Shown here piece after piece: positions 9,529 through 18,334 of a stretch of DNA of 60,161 nt (its first letter is position 1; every line of letters starts with the position of its first letter). Source of the stretch: Bradyrhizobium sp. Gha (GTDB taxonomy: Bacteria; Pseudomonadota; Alphaproteobacteria; Rhizobiales; Xanthobacteraceae); assembly GCF_900113735.1 (NCBI RefSeq), contig NZ_FOQM01000046.1, positions 1-60,161 on the forward strand, in the 5' to 3' direction. A model generated the notes under the pieces. The model was not told the origin of the DNA and ran no database searches. It worked only from the letters and a program-made list of their open reading frames with translations. A program made the position numbers and the translations under genes.

Positions 9529-9620
9529 GCAGGCGTAAGACTTCGATCAATCCGCCGCATGCTGCAATGCGGAATGAAAATACTTCGGCGCGAGGCGCCC
9601 GTGACGGGAGGAGAGTTGCC

Positions 9621-10820
9621 GTGAAGATCACGTCGGTCGAGACGCTGCGCACCGAGGAATTTTCCAACGTCATCTGGGTTCGCATCCACACCGACGCGGG
9701 CCTGATCGGTCTCGGCGAAACCTTCTACGGCGCAGGCGCGGTCGAAGCGCAGATCCACGACACCTTTGCCGGCCGCCTGCTCGGCCGCGATCCCCTGCAC
9801 ATCGAAGCGATCCACCGCGACATGCTGAACCTGCCGATGGCGCAGTCGTCGACCGGCGTCGAATATCGCGCGGCGTCCGGCATCGACATCGCGTTGTGGG
9901 ATTTGTTCGGCAAGGTCTGCGATCAGCCGGTGCACCAGATGCTCGGCGGCCTCTGCCGCGACAAGCAGCGCATCTACAACACCTGCGCCGGCACGCAGTA
10001 TGTCCGCTCCACCAATATCAGCCCGGTCGCGAACTGGAATCTCGGCGCCAACAAAGGCCCGTACGAGGATCTCGACGGCTTCATGAACCGCGCCGATGCG
10101 CTGGCCGAAAACCTGCTGGAGAGCGGCATTTCGGCAATGAAGATCTGGCCGTTCGATCCGGCGGCGCAGGAGAACAAGGGTCTCCACATCACCGCCGCCC
10201 AGATGAAGCAGGCGATCGAGCCGTTCGAAAAAATCCGCAAAGCCGTCGGCGACAAGATGGAAATCATGGTCGAGTTTCACTCGCTGTGGAACCTGCCCAC
10301 GGCAAAACAGATCGCGCGCGCGCTCGAGCCCTACAAGCCGACCTGGTACGAAGACCCGATCCGTATGAACTCACCGCAGGCACTCGCCGAATACGCCCGC
10401 TCGACCGACGTCTGGGTCTGCGCCAGCGAGACGCTGGGCTCGCGCTTCCCCTACAAGGACATGCTCGACCGCGACGCCATGCATGTGGTGATGGCCGACC
10501 TGTGCTGGACCGGCGGCCTCACCGAAGGCCGCAAGATCGCGGCGATGGCGGAGACCTATCACCGTCCCTTTGCGCCGCATGATTGCATCGGCCCGATCGG
10601 CTTCATCGCCGCCATCCACATGTCGTTCAGCCAGCCCAACACGCTGATCCAGGAATCCGTGCGCGCCTTCTACAAGGGCTGGTACAATGAGCTCGTCACC
10701 ACGATGCCCACGATCAAGGACGGCTATGTCTTCCCGATGGAAGGCCCCGGCCTCGGTGTCGATCTTCTGCCTGCAGTCTTCGAACGCTCCGATCTGATCG
10801 TGCGCCGCTCCAACGTCTGA
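9621..10820 (+). CDS. Enolase-superfamily (mandelate racemase/muconate lactonizing type) sugar-acid dehydratase
   Basis: A 399-residue two-domain enzyme. The N-terminal capping domain is followed by a barrel with SAMKIWPFD on the catalytic Lys strand, metal ligands in MVEFHSLWN, WYEDPI and CASETLG, and HDCIGPIG, the His region used in dehydration. Members remove water from sugar acids such as gluconate, galactonate or mannonate to give 2-keto-3-deoxy acids. The next two genes are C5-directed gluconate/idonate dehydrogenase types, so gluconate is a reasonable substrate guess. The start is GTG 9621 after a strong GGGAGGAGAG; the longer reading from 9567 has no ribosome site. Confidence 0.85.
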   Translation: MKITSVETLRTEEFSNVIWVRIHTDAGLIGLGETFYGAGAVEAQIHDTFAGRLLGRDPLHIEAIHRDMLNLPMAQSSTGVEYRAASGIDIALWDLFGKVCDQPVHQMLGGLCRDKQRIYNTCAGTQYVRSTNISPVANWNLGANKGPYEDLDGFMNRADALAENLLESGISAMKIWPFDPAAQENKGLHITAAQMKQAIEPFEKIRKAVGDKMEIMVEFHSLWNLPTAKQIARALEPYKPTWYEDPIRMNSPQALAEYARSTDVWVCASETLGSRFPYKDMLDRDAMHVVMADLCWTGGLTEGRKIAAMAETYHRPFAPHDCIGPIGFIAAIHMSFSQPNTLIQESVRAFYKGWYNELVTTMPTIKDGYVFPMEGPGLGVDLLPAVFERSDLIVRRSNV

Positions 10821-10831
10821 GGAATTCCAGG

Positions 10832-11599
10832 ATGAGCACCGCCCTCTTCGATCTTTCCGGCCGCACCGCGCTCGTGACCGGCTCCTCGCGCGGGCTTGGG
10901 CGCGCCATTGCCGAGGGCATGGCCAAGGCCGGCGCCACAATCATCGTCAACGGCGTCGATGCCAAGCGCGTCGAGCAGGCGGTGGCCGAATTTCGCGCCG
11001 CCGGCCATCAGGCCGAAGGCGCCGCGTTCAACGTCACCGACGAGCCCGCGATCGTCGCGGCGTTCAACGATCTCGACAACAAGGGCATTGCTGTCGACAT
11101 CGTGGTCAACAATGCCGGCATCCAGCATCGCAAGCCGCTGGTCGAGTTCACCACGGACGAATGGCGCAAGGTGATCGAGACCAACCTCACCAGCGCCTTC
11201 GTGATCGGCCGCGAGGCGGCCAAGCGCATGATTCCGCGCAAGCACGGCAAGATCATCAATATCGGCTCGCTCGCCAGCGAGCTGGCGCGCCCCACCGTTG
11301 CGCCCTACACCGCGGCCAAGGGCGGCATCAAAAACCTGACCCGCTCGATGGCGGTGGAATGGGCCCAGCACGGCATCCAGGCCAATGCGATCGGCCCCGG
11401 CTACATGCTGACTGACATGAACGAGGCGCTGGTCAACAACACCGATTTCAACACCTGGCTGATGGGCCGCATCCCCTCCAAGCGCTGGGGCAAGCCGGAC
11501 GAGCTGGTGGGCGCGGCGATCTTCCTTGCTTCGAACGCTTCCACCTATGTCAACGGCCAGATCATCTATGTCGATGGCGGCATGATCGCCGCGATGTAA
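10832..11599 (+). CDS. SDR-family gluconate 5-dehydrogenase-like oxidoreductase
   Basis: A 255-residue classical short-chain dehydrogenase. It has TGSSRGLG (cofactor loop, 16-23), NNAG (93-96), and catalytic Ser146, Tyr159 and Lys163, ending in YVDGG. The overall sequence is of the gluconate 5-dehydrogenase (IdnO) type, which interconverts 5-ketogluconate and gluconate. It begins 11 bases after the dehydratase gene and is followed 23 bases later by an idonate dehydrogenase-like gene, so the three are one operon. Other polyol or sugar-acid substrates remain possible. Confidence 0.85.
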   Translation: MSTALFDLSGRTALVTGSSRGLGRAIAEGMAKAGATIIVNGVDAKRVEQAVAEFRAAGHQAEGAAFNVTDEPAIVAAFNDLDNKGIAVDIVVNNAGIQHRKPLVEFTTDEWRKVIETNLTSAFVIGREAAKRMIPRKHGKIINIGSLASELARPTVAPYTAAKGGIKNLTRSMAVEWAQHGIQANAIGPGYMLTDMNEALVNNTDFNTWLMGRIPSKRWGKPDELVGAAIFLASNASTYVNGQIIYVDGGMIAAM

Positions 11600-11622
11600 T
11601 CGCGAGAAGAGGGAACGAGACC

Positions 11623-12654
11623 ATGCGCGCTGTCGTCATTCACGCCCCCAAGGATCTGCGGATCGACACCTATCCTGACACGGCCCCCGGCCCGGGTGAG
11701 GTCCGCGTCAAGATTGCCAATGGCGGCATCTGCGGCTCCGACCTGCACTATTACCATCATGGCGGCTTCGGCGTCGTCCGCATCCAGCAGCCGATGGCGC
11801 TGGGGCACGAGATCGCCGGTGTGGTCGCGGCGGTCGGTGACGGCGTGACCGCCGTTAAGGCCGGCACGCGCGTCGCGGTCAATCCGAGCAAGCCGTGTGG
11901 CCAGTGCCTACACTGCCAGGAAGGCATGCGCAACCAGTGCCTCGACATGCGCTTTCTCGGCAGCGCGATGCGCTTCCCTCATGTGCAGGGCGGCTTTCGC
12001 GAGTTCATCACCATCGATGCCACGCAGGCCGTGCCGATCGCAGACAAGCTCTCGCTGGCGGAAGCCGCGGTCGCCGAGCCGCTCGCGGTGTGCCTGCATG
12101 CCGGCAAGCAGGCCGGCCCCCTGCTCGGCAGGCGGGTGCTGATCACCGGCTGCGGCCCGATCGGCGCTCTGATGATTCTGGTGGCGCGCTTCGGCGGCGC
12201 CTCTGAAATCGTCGTGACCGATGTGGCCGGCGCCCCGCTCGCGGTCGCCAAAAAGCTCGGCGCCACGCACGCCATCAATGTCGCCACCAATGCCACCGCG
12301 CTCGATCCCTGGCGCGCCGGCAAGGGCGTGTTCGACACCCTGTTCGAGGCCTCCGGCAACCAGGCCGCGCTGCGCACCGCGCTCGACGTGCTCCGGCCCG
12401 GTGCGACGCTGGTCCAGCTTGGACTCGGCGGCGAGATGACGCTGCCGATCAACGCGATCGTCGCCAAGGAATTGCAGCTTCGCGGCACCTTCCGCTTCGA
12501 TCCCGAGTTCGAGCTGGCGGTGCGGCTGATGGGCGAAGGCCTGATCGACGTCAAGCCGCTGATCACGGCCACCATGCCGTTCGAGAACGCGGTCGCCGCG
12601 TTCGAGCTCGCCAGCGACCGCTCGCAATCGATGAAGGTGCAACTGACGTTCTAA
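11623..12654 (+). CDS. L-idonate 5-dehydrogenase-like zinc alcohol dehydrogenase
   Basis: A 343-residue medium-chain dehydrogenase. Catalytic zinc ligands are Cys37 and His61-Glu62, and structural zinc cysteines are 92, 95, 98 and 106. The Rossmann segment ITGCGPIGAL lies near 170. It resembles IdnD, which oxidises L-idonate to 5-ketogluconate. With the upstream SDR and dehydratase this would give the route L-idonate to 5-ketogluconate to gluconate to 2-keto-3-deoxygluconate. It ends directly against a palindromic repeat. Sorbitol or threonine dehydrogenases share the fold, so the substrate is an inference. Confidence 0.85.
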   Translation: MRAVVIHAPKDLRIDTYPDTAPGPGEVRVKIANGGICGSDLHYYHHGGFGVVRIQQPMALGHEIAGVVAAVGDGVTAVKAGTRVAVNPSKPCGQCLHCQEGMRNQCLDMRFLGSAMRFPHVQGGFREFITIDATQAVPIADKLSLAEAAVAEPLAVCLHAGKQAGPLLGRRVLITGCGPIGALMILVARFGGASEIVVTDVAGAPLAVAKKLGATHAINVATNATALDPWRAGKGVFDTLFEASGNQAALRTALDVLRPGATLVQLGLGGEMTLPINAIVAKELQLRGTFRFDPEFELAVRLMGEGLIDVKPLITATMPFENAVAAFELASDRSQSMKVQLTF

Positions 12655-12705
12655 AGCATGATCCGGAAAAGTGCGAAGCGGTTTTCCGAAAAGACCATGC
12701 TCAAA
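12655..12705. repeat. Palindromic repeat (AGCATGATCCGGAAAA family)
   Basis: AGCATGATCCGGAAAA and, after 11 bases, TTTTCCG...CATGCT form an imperfect inverted repeat just after the idonate dehydrogenase stop. I recall this family as widespread in rhizobial genomes. Here it fills nearly all the space between two convergent genes and may also stop transcription. Confidence 0.75.
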
Positions 12706-12713
12706 AATGACTC

Positions 12714-13697
12714 TCATTCGCGCGCGACGACGGAGTCCAGCCAGGCGCAGTTCAGCGGCGGCACGCGCGGATCGGGAACGCGCACGCCCCGCGCGGCCGC
12801 ATCCATCCGCATCTCGCGCAGGCGCTTGCGCTGCTCTTCGGGCATGTTGAGCCGCTCATGGCCCCATAGCGACGGACCGTCAAAGGTCTCGTGCGGCTGC
12901 CAGGTCGCGGGATCAATCACGCGCCCGCCCCAGCCATATTCGATGAAGAAGCCGGACGGCGTGTTTACATAGAACGAGGTCATGTGGTCGTTGGTGTGCC
13001 GGCCCAGCGTGTAGACGACGCGGCCGTCTTCGAGCTGCGCGAGGTCGTAGCCCTGTCCAACATCGTCGAGACTGCCGAGCTCGACCATGAAGTGGTGCAG
13101 CGCCTTGCGCCCGGAGCCGACCATCGCAAAGGAGTGATGGCGGCCATTGACGTGGAAGAAGTACAGCCCATAGGGCTTCAGCCCGAAATCGGAGACATGA
13201 AAGCCGAGCACGTCGCGGTAGAATGGCAACAATGGCTCGACATCCCAGACATTGAGCACCACGTGTCCCATCCCGAGCGCGCCAGTGCGGAAACCGGAGA
13301 TCGGGCGGCCCGGCTTGAACGGCTCGGTCGCAAGCTCGGGCTTGCAGAAAGCCTCCAGCCGGTTGCCGGCGGGATCGGCAAATGTGATCAGCTCGGCGAC
13401 ATGCCGCTCGTCGGCCAGCGCACGCGAGCCGCGCGTCACCTTGACGCCATGGCTTTCCAGCCGCCCCGCCAGCTGATCCAGCGCGGCGATCTCAGGAACC
13501 TCCCAGCCCATCACCGCGAGGCCGGCATCGCTGCTGCCGTCGACGATCAGGCGCTGCTTGCGATCGTCCATGCGAAAAGCGCGCGTCTTGCCGCCACGAT
13601 CGACCTGCTGCATGCCGAGCAGGCCCGTCGCCATTTGGCCCCATTGATCGAGTTGCGTTGAATTGATGCCGATATAGCCGAGCGCGGTGATTTCCAT
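12714..13697 (-). CDS. Extradiol ring-cleavage dioxygenase, type I (VOC family, BphC-like)
   Basis: A 327-residue two-domain vicinal-oxygen-chelate protein of the 2,3-dihydroxybiphenyl 1,2-dioxygenase type. The C-terminal domain has MGHVVLNVWD (first His ligand), HHFMVELGSLDDVGQGYD (second His) and FFIEYGWGG (Glu ligand), the Fe(II) site of type I extradiol enzymes. It opens catechol-like rings next to the hydroxyl groups. The divergent hydroxylase and hydrolase genes fit steps before and after this reaction. The start is ATG 13697 with GGGAGGAATTC before it. The exact catechol is unknown. Confidence 0.85.
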   Translation of the reverse strand: MEITALGYIGINSTQLDQWGQMATGLLGMQQVDRGGKTRAFRMDDRKQRLIVDGSSDAGLAVMGWEVPEIAALDQLAGRLESHGVKVTRGSRALADERHVAELITFADPAGNRLEAFCKPELATEPFKPGRPISGFRTGALGMGHVVLNVWDVEPLLPFYRDVLGFHVSDFGLKPYGLYFFHVNGRHHSFAMVGSGRKALHHFMVELGSLDDVGQGYDLAQLEDGRVVYTLGRHTNDHMTSFYVNTPSGFFIEYGWGGRVIDPATWQPHETFDGPSLWGHERLNMPEEQRKRLREMRMDAAARGVRVPDPRVPPLNCAWLDSVVARE

Positions 13698-13721
13698 CGA
13701 ATTCCTCCCGAGAGCATCGCC

Positions 13722-13763
13722 TTCGCCGCAGTGCGGCGAACTTGATACCGGTCGCGCGCGACC
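13722..13763. promoter_or_regulatory. Two perfect palindromes in divergent promoter region, candidate IclR sites
   Basis: TTCGCCGCAGTGCGGCGAA (13722-13740) is a perfect 9-1-9 palindrome. GGTCGCGCGCGACC (13750-13763) is a perfect 14-base palindrome. Both lie between the dioxygenase and IclR genes. The first is 25-43 bases upstream of the dioxygenase start, so it could also form a hairpin in that leader. Binding by the adjacent IclR protein is inferred. Confidence 0.5.
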
Positions 13764-13844
13764 CTACGGTGGCGTCACGCAATCGCTTCGCGTTTGCAAG
13801 GACGATAGTCGCGACGTCGCGCGCCACAAGGGAGAAAACACCAA

Positions 13845-14636
13845 GTGTCCAAGGAGCGGACGCGGGCCGGCCAGCCCAGGCAGTCGGAGGGCGTCCGCGC
13901 CTTCAAGCGCGGGCTGGACGTGCTGCAGGAGGTCAACCGCTCCGGTGGCATCCGCGCCGGCGATGTCGCGCGCGCGCTCGACCTACCGCGCCCGACCGTC
14001 TACCGCCTGCTCGAAACGCTGGAGGAGCTGGGCTATGTCGCCCGCAGCGCCAGCGACGACCGCTTTCGCGTCACCCGGCTCGCTTTGAGCCTTGGCGACG
14101 GCTACGACCCAGGCGTCGTGATCTGCCAGGCGGCCGCGCCTTATCTCGCCGAGCTCAGCAAGATCCTGGTCTGGCCGGTTGATCTCTCGACATACGAGAA
14201 CGCCGCGATGGTGGTGCAGGAGACCACCCATTCCCGTAGCCCGCTCTCGATCGACCGCGGCATGATCGGCAAGCGCCTGCCGATGCTGCGGACATCTGCC
14301 GGCCGCGCCTATCTCGCCGCTTGCCCCGCCCGCGAGCGCGATCTCATCGTCAGCCATCTCCGCCGCATCGACGAAGCCGACGACCGTCCCTTCCTCGACC
14401 AGGGCCGCCTCGACCGGATGATCGCAGAGACGCAGGCGCGAGGCTACGCCATCCGCAGCGAGGGCGAATACAATCCGAAGACGGCATCGATCGCCGTCCC
14501 GATCGTGCGGAATGGCGCGGTCTACGGCTGCATCTCCATCATCTGGATCCGCTCGGCACTGAGCATCGAGGAAGCCATGGCGCAATTCGTCAGCCAGCTT
14601 CAGGAGACGGCTGCGGCTATTCCGGTCGAAGTCTAG
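13845..14636 (+). CDS. IclR-family transcriptional regulator
   Basis: A 263-residue regulator with an N-terminal winged helix (about 15-80, including GDVARALDLPRPTVYRLLET) and a C-terminal IclR effector domain ending before residue 260. IclR proteins often govern aromatic catabolism, and this one is divergent from the extradiol dioxygenase gene and 73 bases upstream of the hydroxylase gene. The start is GTG 13845, with AAGGGAG about 10 bases upstream. The effector is probably the aromatic substrate or its hydroxylated product. Confidence 0.87.
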   Translation: MSKERTRAGQPRQSEGVRAFKRGLDVLQEVNRSGGIRAGDVARALDLPRPTVYRLLETLEELGYVARSASDDRFRVTRLALSLGDGYDPGVVICQAAAPYLAELSKILVWPVDLSTYENAAMVVQETTHSRSPLSIDRGMIGKRLPMLRTSAGRAYLAACPARERDLIVSHLRRIDEADDRPFLDQGRLDRMIAETQARGYAIRSEGEYNPKTASIAVPIVRNGAVYGCISIIWIRSALSIEEAMAQFVSQLQETAAAIPVEV

Positions 14637-14709
14637 GGGGAGTCCGCTGGGCGGACACTTGGCGCGCCGGCGTTGATGCTGCGGCGCGGCTTGGGGAAGA
14701 GATAGCCCC

Positions 14710-16233
14710 ATGCAAGATAAATCCGCACCTGAAGAGTTCGACGTCGTGATCGTCGGCCGTGGCCCGGTCGGCGCGACGCTGGCCAATCTGCTCGGGCTTT
14801 GTGGCCTGCGGACGCTGGTGCTGGAGCGCGAGGGACGGACCTATCATCTACCGCGCGCGGTACATTTCGACGACGAATGCATGCGCGTGTTCCAGACCGT
14901 TGGCCTTGCTGACGCGATCCTGCCGCACGTCATCCTCAGCCCCGGCATGCTATTCCTCGATGCCGACGGCAAAATGCTGCTGGACTGGTCGCGGCCACAG
15001 ACGCTGACGCCGATGGGCTGGAATCTCAGCTATCGCTTCCACCAGCCTGACCTGGAGGACGTGCTGATCGGCGGCCTTGCACGTTGGCCCCACGTCAGCC
15101 TGCGCAGCCGCTGCGATGTCTTCGCGCTCGATCAGGACGAGAGCGGCGTGCGGGTGCGCTTTGAGGACCTCTCGAACGGCAAGCTCAGCGAGGTGCGAGC
15201 CGGTTACGTCATCGGCTGCGACGGCGCACGTTCTCTCGTTCGCCGCTTCATCGGCTCCGGCATGGACGATCTCGGCTTTCACGAGCGCTGGCTGGTGGTC
15301 GACGCGCTGCTCAAGCGCCCACGCGACGATCTCGGCGACTACAGCCTTCAGCATTGCGATCCGCGCCGACCGGCGACCTATGTGCGTGGCACCGGCATGC
15401 GGCGGCGCTGGGAGATCACAGTGCTTCCGGACGAGGATTCGAACGACGTCGCGCAGCCGGCCAAGGTCTGGGAGCTGCTGTCGCGCTGGATCACGCCTGA
15501 GGATGCCGAGCTCGAACGCGCCGCGGTCTACACCTTTCATTCCGTCATCGCGCAGCAATGGCGGAATGGCCGGCTGCTGCTCGCCGGGGATTCCGCGCAT
15601 CAGACGCCACCCTTCCTCGGCCAGGGCATGTGCGCCGGAATCCGCGACGCCGCCAATCTGGCGTGGAAGCTGGCGAGCGTCATCCGCGGCGGCGCCGAAG
15701 CCAGCCTGCTCGACACCTATCAGAGCGAGCGCCAGCCGCATGTGCGCGAGTTCATCGAGCTCGCCATCCGCCTCGGTGGCGTCATCAACACCAAGGCGAT
15801 CGAGGCCGGCCTCGCTGCCGGGCAAGCGCGCGAGAATGCGCCAGTCAAGCTAGAGGTGAAAAAGCCCTTGCTCGGCCCTGGACTTGTGCTTGGTGATCTG
15901 CCTCTCACCGGACATCTCGCGCCGCAATTCACGCTGAAGGACGGCAGCCGCAGCGACGACCGGACCGGCTACAGCCATGTCCTACTCATCGAGAGCGCCG
16001 CGCGTCCTGCTATTTCGCACGCAGGGGTCAAAATCCTGACCAGCGATGATGCCGAAGACATCGGAACCTGGCTGCGCGAACACGGCATTGTCGCCGCGCT
16101 CGTTCGCCCCGACCGCTACATCCGCGGCACCGCCTGCGACGGTGCCGAGCTCGACCGCCTCGTCGCCGCCATCACGCCTGTCATCCACATGCCGTCCGCG
16201 GCTGACCAAATGTCTCTTGAGGATATCCAATGA
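14710..16233 (+). CDS. FAD-dependent aromatic hydroxylase (MhpA/PheA-TfdB family)
   Basis: A 507-residue flavoprotein monooxygenase. It has the ADP-binding VGRGPVGATLANL (15-27), the second FAD/NAD motif IGCDGARSLVRR, and the ribityl-binding LLAGDSAHQTPPFLGQGM, followed by a C-terminal thioredoxin-like domain. The family, including 3-(3-hydroxyphenyl)propionate hydroxylase, adds an ortho hydroxyl with NAD(P)H and oxygen to make a catechol. That product is what the neighbouring extradiol dioxygenase would cleave. Its stop overlaps the next start by four bases (ATGA), so translation is coupled to the hydrolase. Confidence 0.87.
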   Translation: MQDKSAPEEFDVVIVGRGPVGATLANLLGLCGLRTLVLEREGRTYHLPRAVHFDDECMRVFQTVGLADAILPHVILSPGMLFLDADGKMLLDWSRPQTLTPMGWNLSYRFHQPDLEDVLIGGLARWPHVSLRSRCDVFALDQDESGVRVRFEDLSNGKLSEVRAGYVIGCDGARSLVRRFIGSGMDDLGFHERWLVVDALLKRPRDDLGDYSLQHCDPRRPATYVRGTGMRRRWEITVLPDEDSNDVAQPAKVWELLSRWITPEDAELERAAVYTFHSVIAQQWRNGRLLLAGDSAHQTPPFLGQGMCAGIRDAANLAWKLASVIRGGAEASLLDTYQSERQPHVREFIELAIRLGGVINTKAIEAGLAAGQARENAPVKLEVKKPLLGPGLVLGDLPLTGHLAPQFTLKDGSRSDDRTGYSHVLLIESAARPAISHAGVKILTSDDAEDIGTWLREHGIVAALVRPDRYIRGTACDGAELDRLVAAITPVIHMPSAADQMSLEDIQ

Positions 16234-17081
16234 AGCTGCTCTCTTTCATCGCCGACGGCCGCGCCTCCTTCGGAGCCATCAAGGACAATGGCGTCGTTGA
16301 CCTCGGGGCTCGCATGGCGCCCTGCACCACCCTGCGGCAGTTACTCGAAAGCGGTCGCGTTGCCGAAGCTGCAATGCTGGTTGCATCCACTGCGCCCGAT
16401 CATCCGCTCGACGCGATCTGCTTCGCGCCTGTGATCCCCGATCCCGGCAAGATCATCTGCGTCGGCCTCAACTATCGCGACCACGTCGCCGAAACGGGGC
16501 GCACCGTCACCGAGAAGCCGGCGCTGTTCGTCCGTTTCCCCTGCAGCCAGGTCGGCCATCTCCAGCCGATCGTGAAACCTGAAGTCAGCGACGACTTCGA
16601 CTACGAGGGCGAGCTCGCACTCGTGATCGGCAAAGGCGGCCGGCACATCCCCGCGAGCCGTGCCCTTGAGCACATCGCCGGTTATGCCTGCTATAACGAG
16701 GGCAGCATCCGCGACTGGCAGCGCCACACCAGCCAATTCCTCTCCGGCAAGACTTTTGCCCAGAGCGGCAGCTTTGGTCCCTGGTTGGTGACGGCGGACG
16801 AGATTCCCGATCCCTCGAAGCTCACACTTCAGACGCGCCTTAACGGCACCGTGGTGCAGGACACGACGACCGATCTCCTAATCACCGCCGTCCCCGAGCT
16901 GATCGCCTACATCGCGACGATCTGCCCGCTCGTCCCCGGCGACGTCATCGTGACAGGGACGCCAGGCGGCGTCGGTGCCAAGCGCAGGCCACCGTTGTGG
17001 ATGCGCCCCGGCGACACCGTCGAGGTCGAAATCTCCGGTATCGGAATCTTACGCAACAAGGTCGTCGCCGAAGCGGCCTGA
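16230..17081 (+). CDS. Fumarylacetoacetate hydrolase-family protein
   Basis: A 283-residue protein with the FAH fold in the C-terminal 210 residues. It shows the signatures ICVGLNYRDHVAE, DYEGELALVIGK (metal-binding acidic residues) and VTGTPGGVGAKRRPP. Members hydrolyse C-C bonds of diketo acids, or decarboxylate or isomerise meta-cleavage products. Start coupling to the flavin hydroxylase and the nearby dioxygenase suggest it acts on the ring-opened product. A 4-hydratase or oxaloacetate decarboxylase activity is also possible for this fold. Confidence 0.85.
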   Translation: MKLLSFIADGRASFGAIKDNGVVDLGARMAPCTTLRQLLESGRVAEAAMLVASTAPDHPLDAICFAPVIPDPGKIICVGLNYRDHVAETGRTVTEKPALFVRFPCSQVGHLQPIVKPEVSDDFDYEGELALVIGKGGRHIPASRALEHIAGYACYNEGSIRDWQRHTSQFLSGKTFAQSGSFGPWLVTADEIPDPSKLTLQTRLNGTVVQDTTTDLLITAVPELIAYIATICPLVPGDVIVTGTPGGVGAKRRPPLWMRPGDTVEVEISGIGILRNKVVAEAA

Positions 17082-17122
17082 CCACCGCGACCGAACCATC
17101 AACGATAAAATCAGGAAACGCC

Positions 17123-18331
17123 ATGGCCACCATCCGCACCGCCTCCACCGCCACCCTGCTGATCACACTGGCGCTCGCGGGCGCGGCACGCGCCGAGATC
17201 AAGGGCGACGCCGTCCGCATCGGCGTCCTCACCGACATGAACGGCGTTTTCGCAACCGCGATGGGCCCGGGCTCGGTCGAGGCGGCGCGGATGGCGGCGG
17301 AGGAGTTCGGCGGCAAGATCAACGGCAAGCCGATCGAGATTTTGCAGGCCGATCACCAGAACAAGCCTGATCTTGCCGCCTCGCTCGCGCGAAAATGGTT
17401 CAGCGACGGGGTGCAGGCGATCGCCGACGGTGGCAGCTCCGGCGCGGCGCTCGCCGTGCAGGAGCTGGTGCGCAGCAACGGCAAGATCTTCCTGATCTCC
17501 GGCGCTGGCGCCAACCAGCTCACCGATGAGGCCTGCGCACCCAGCAGTGTGCAGTGGACCCAGGACGCCTATTCCACCGCGACTGCCGTCGTCTCCGGCA
17601 TCATGCAGACCAGCAAGGAGCCCTGGTTCTTCATCACCGGCGACTACGCCTTCGGCCACTCCATCGAGGCGACTGCGCGCGAGCGTATCACGGCGCTCGG
17701 CGGCAACGTCGCCGGCAGCGTCAAGGCCCAGCTCGGCACGCCCGACTACTCGTCATTTCTGCTGCAGGCGCAGTCGTCTGGGGCAAAGATCCTCGCGATC
17801 AACGTCGCTGGCGACAATGCCACGGCGATCAAGCAGGCGGAGGAATTCGGCCTCGCCGACCAGGGCATCAAGATCGTGCCGATGTCGTTCCAGAACGTCG
17901 ATATCGAGGCAGTCGGCCTGAAGGCGACGCGCGGCGATCTCATCGTCACCTCGTTCTTCGAGGACATCTCACCGGCGGCGCGGAAATTCTCCGATGCATT
18001 CTATGCCAGGCGCAAGGCAATGCCCTCGCAGATCCAGGCCGGCGTCTATTCCGCCGTGCGTCACTATCTGCAAGCGGTGAAGGACACGGACTCGGACGAC
18101 AGCGCGACCGTGATGGCCAGGATGAAGGCGACGCCGGTGTCGGACGCCTATACGACGAGCGGCCACATCCGCGAGGACCAGCGCATGGTGCACGATCTCT
18201 ATTTGGTGCAGGTCAAGACACCGCAGGAGTCGAAGGGGCCGTGGGATTTCGTCAAGCTGGTCGCAACCATTCCGCCCGACCAGGCCTTCCGTCCGCTCGA
18301 CCGCAGCAAGTGCGGCCTGGTCGGCAAGTAG
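17123..18331 (+). CDS. Periplasmic branched-chain amino-acid/aromatic-type ABC substrate-binding protein
   Basis: A 402-residue LivK/type I periplasmic binding protein. A signal peptide (positive start, hydrophobic 10-20, cleavage after ARA near 26) precedes IKGDAVRIGVLTDMNGVF and two Rossmann-like lobes. In rhizobia many such proteins bind aromatic acids. It begins 41 bases after the hydrolase gene on the same strand and would supply substrate to the catabolic module. No permease or ATPase genes are nearby, so it must share a transporter encoded elsewhere. The start is ATG 17123 with AGGAAA upstream. Confidence 0.85.
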   Translation: MATIRTASTATLLITLALAGAARAEIKGDAVRIGVLTDMNGVFATAMGPGSVEAARMAAEEFGGKINGKPIEILQADHQNKPDLAASLARKWFSDGVQAIADGGSSGAALAVQELVRSNGKIFLISGAGANQLTDEACAPSSVQWTQDAYSTATAVVSGIMQTSKEPWFFITGDYAFGHSIEATARERITALGGNVAGSVKAQLGTPDYSSFLLQAQSSGAKILAINVAGDNATAIKQAEEFGLADQGIKIVPMSFQNVDIEAVGLKATRGDLIVTSFFEDISPAARKFSDAFYARRKAMPSQIQAGVYSAVRHYLQAVKDTDSDDSATVMARMKATPVSDAYTTSGHIREDQRMVHDLYLVQVKTPQESKGPWDFVKLVATIPPDQAFRPLDRSKCGLVGK

Positions 18332-18334
18332 CGA

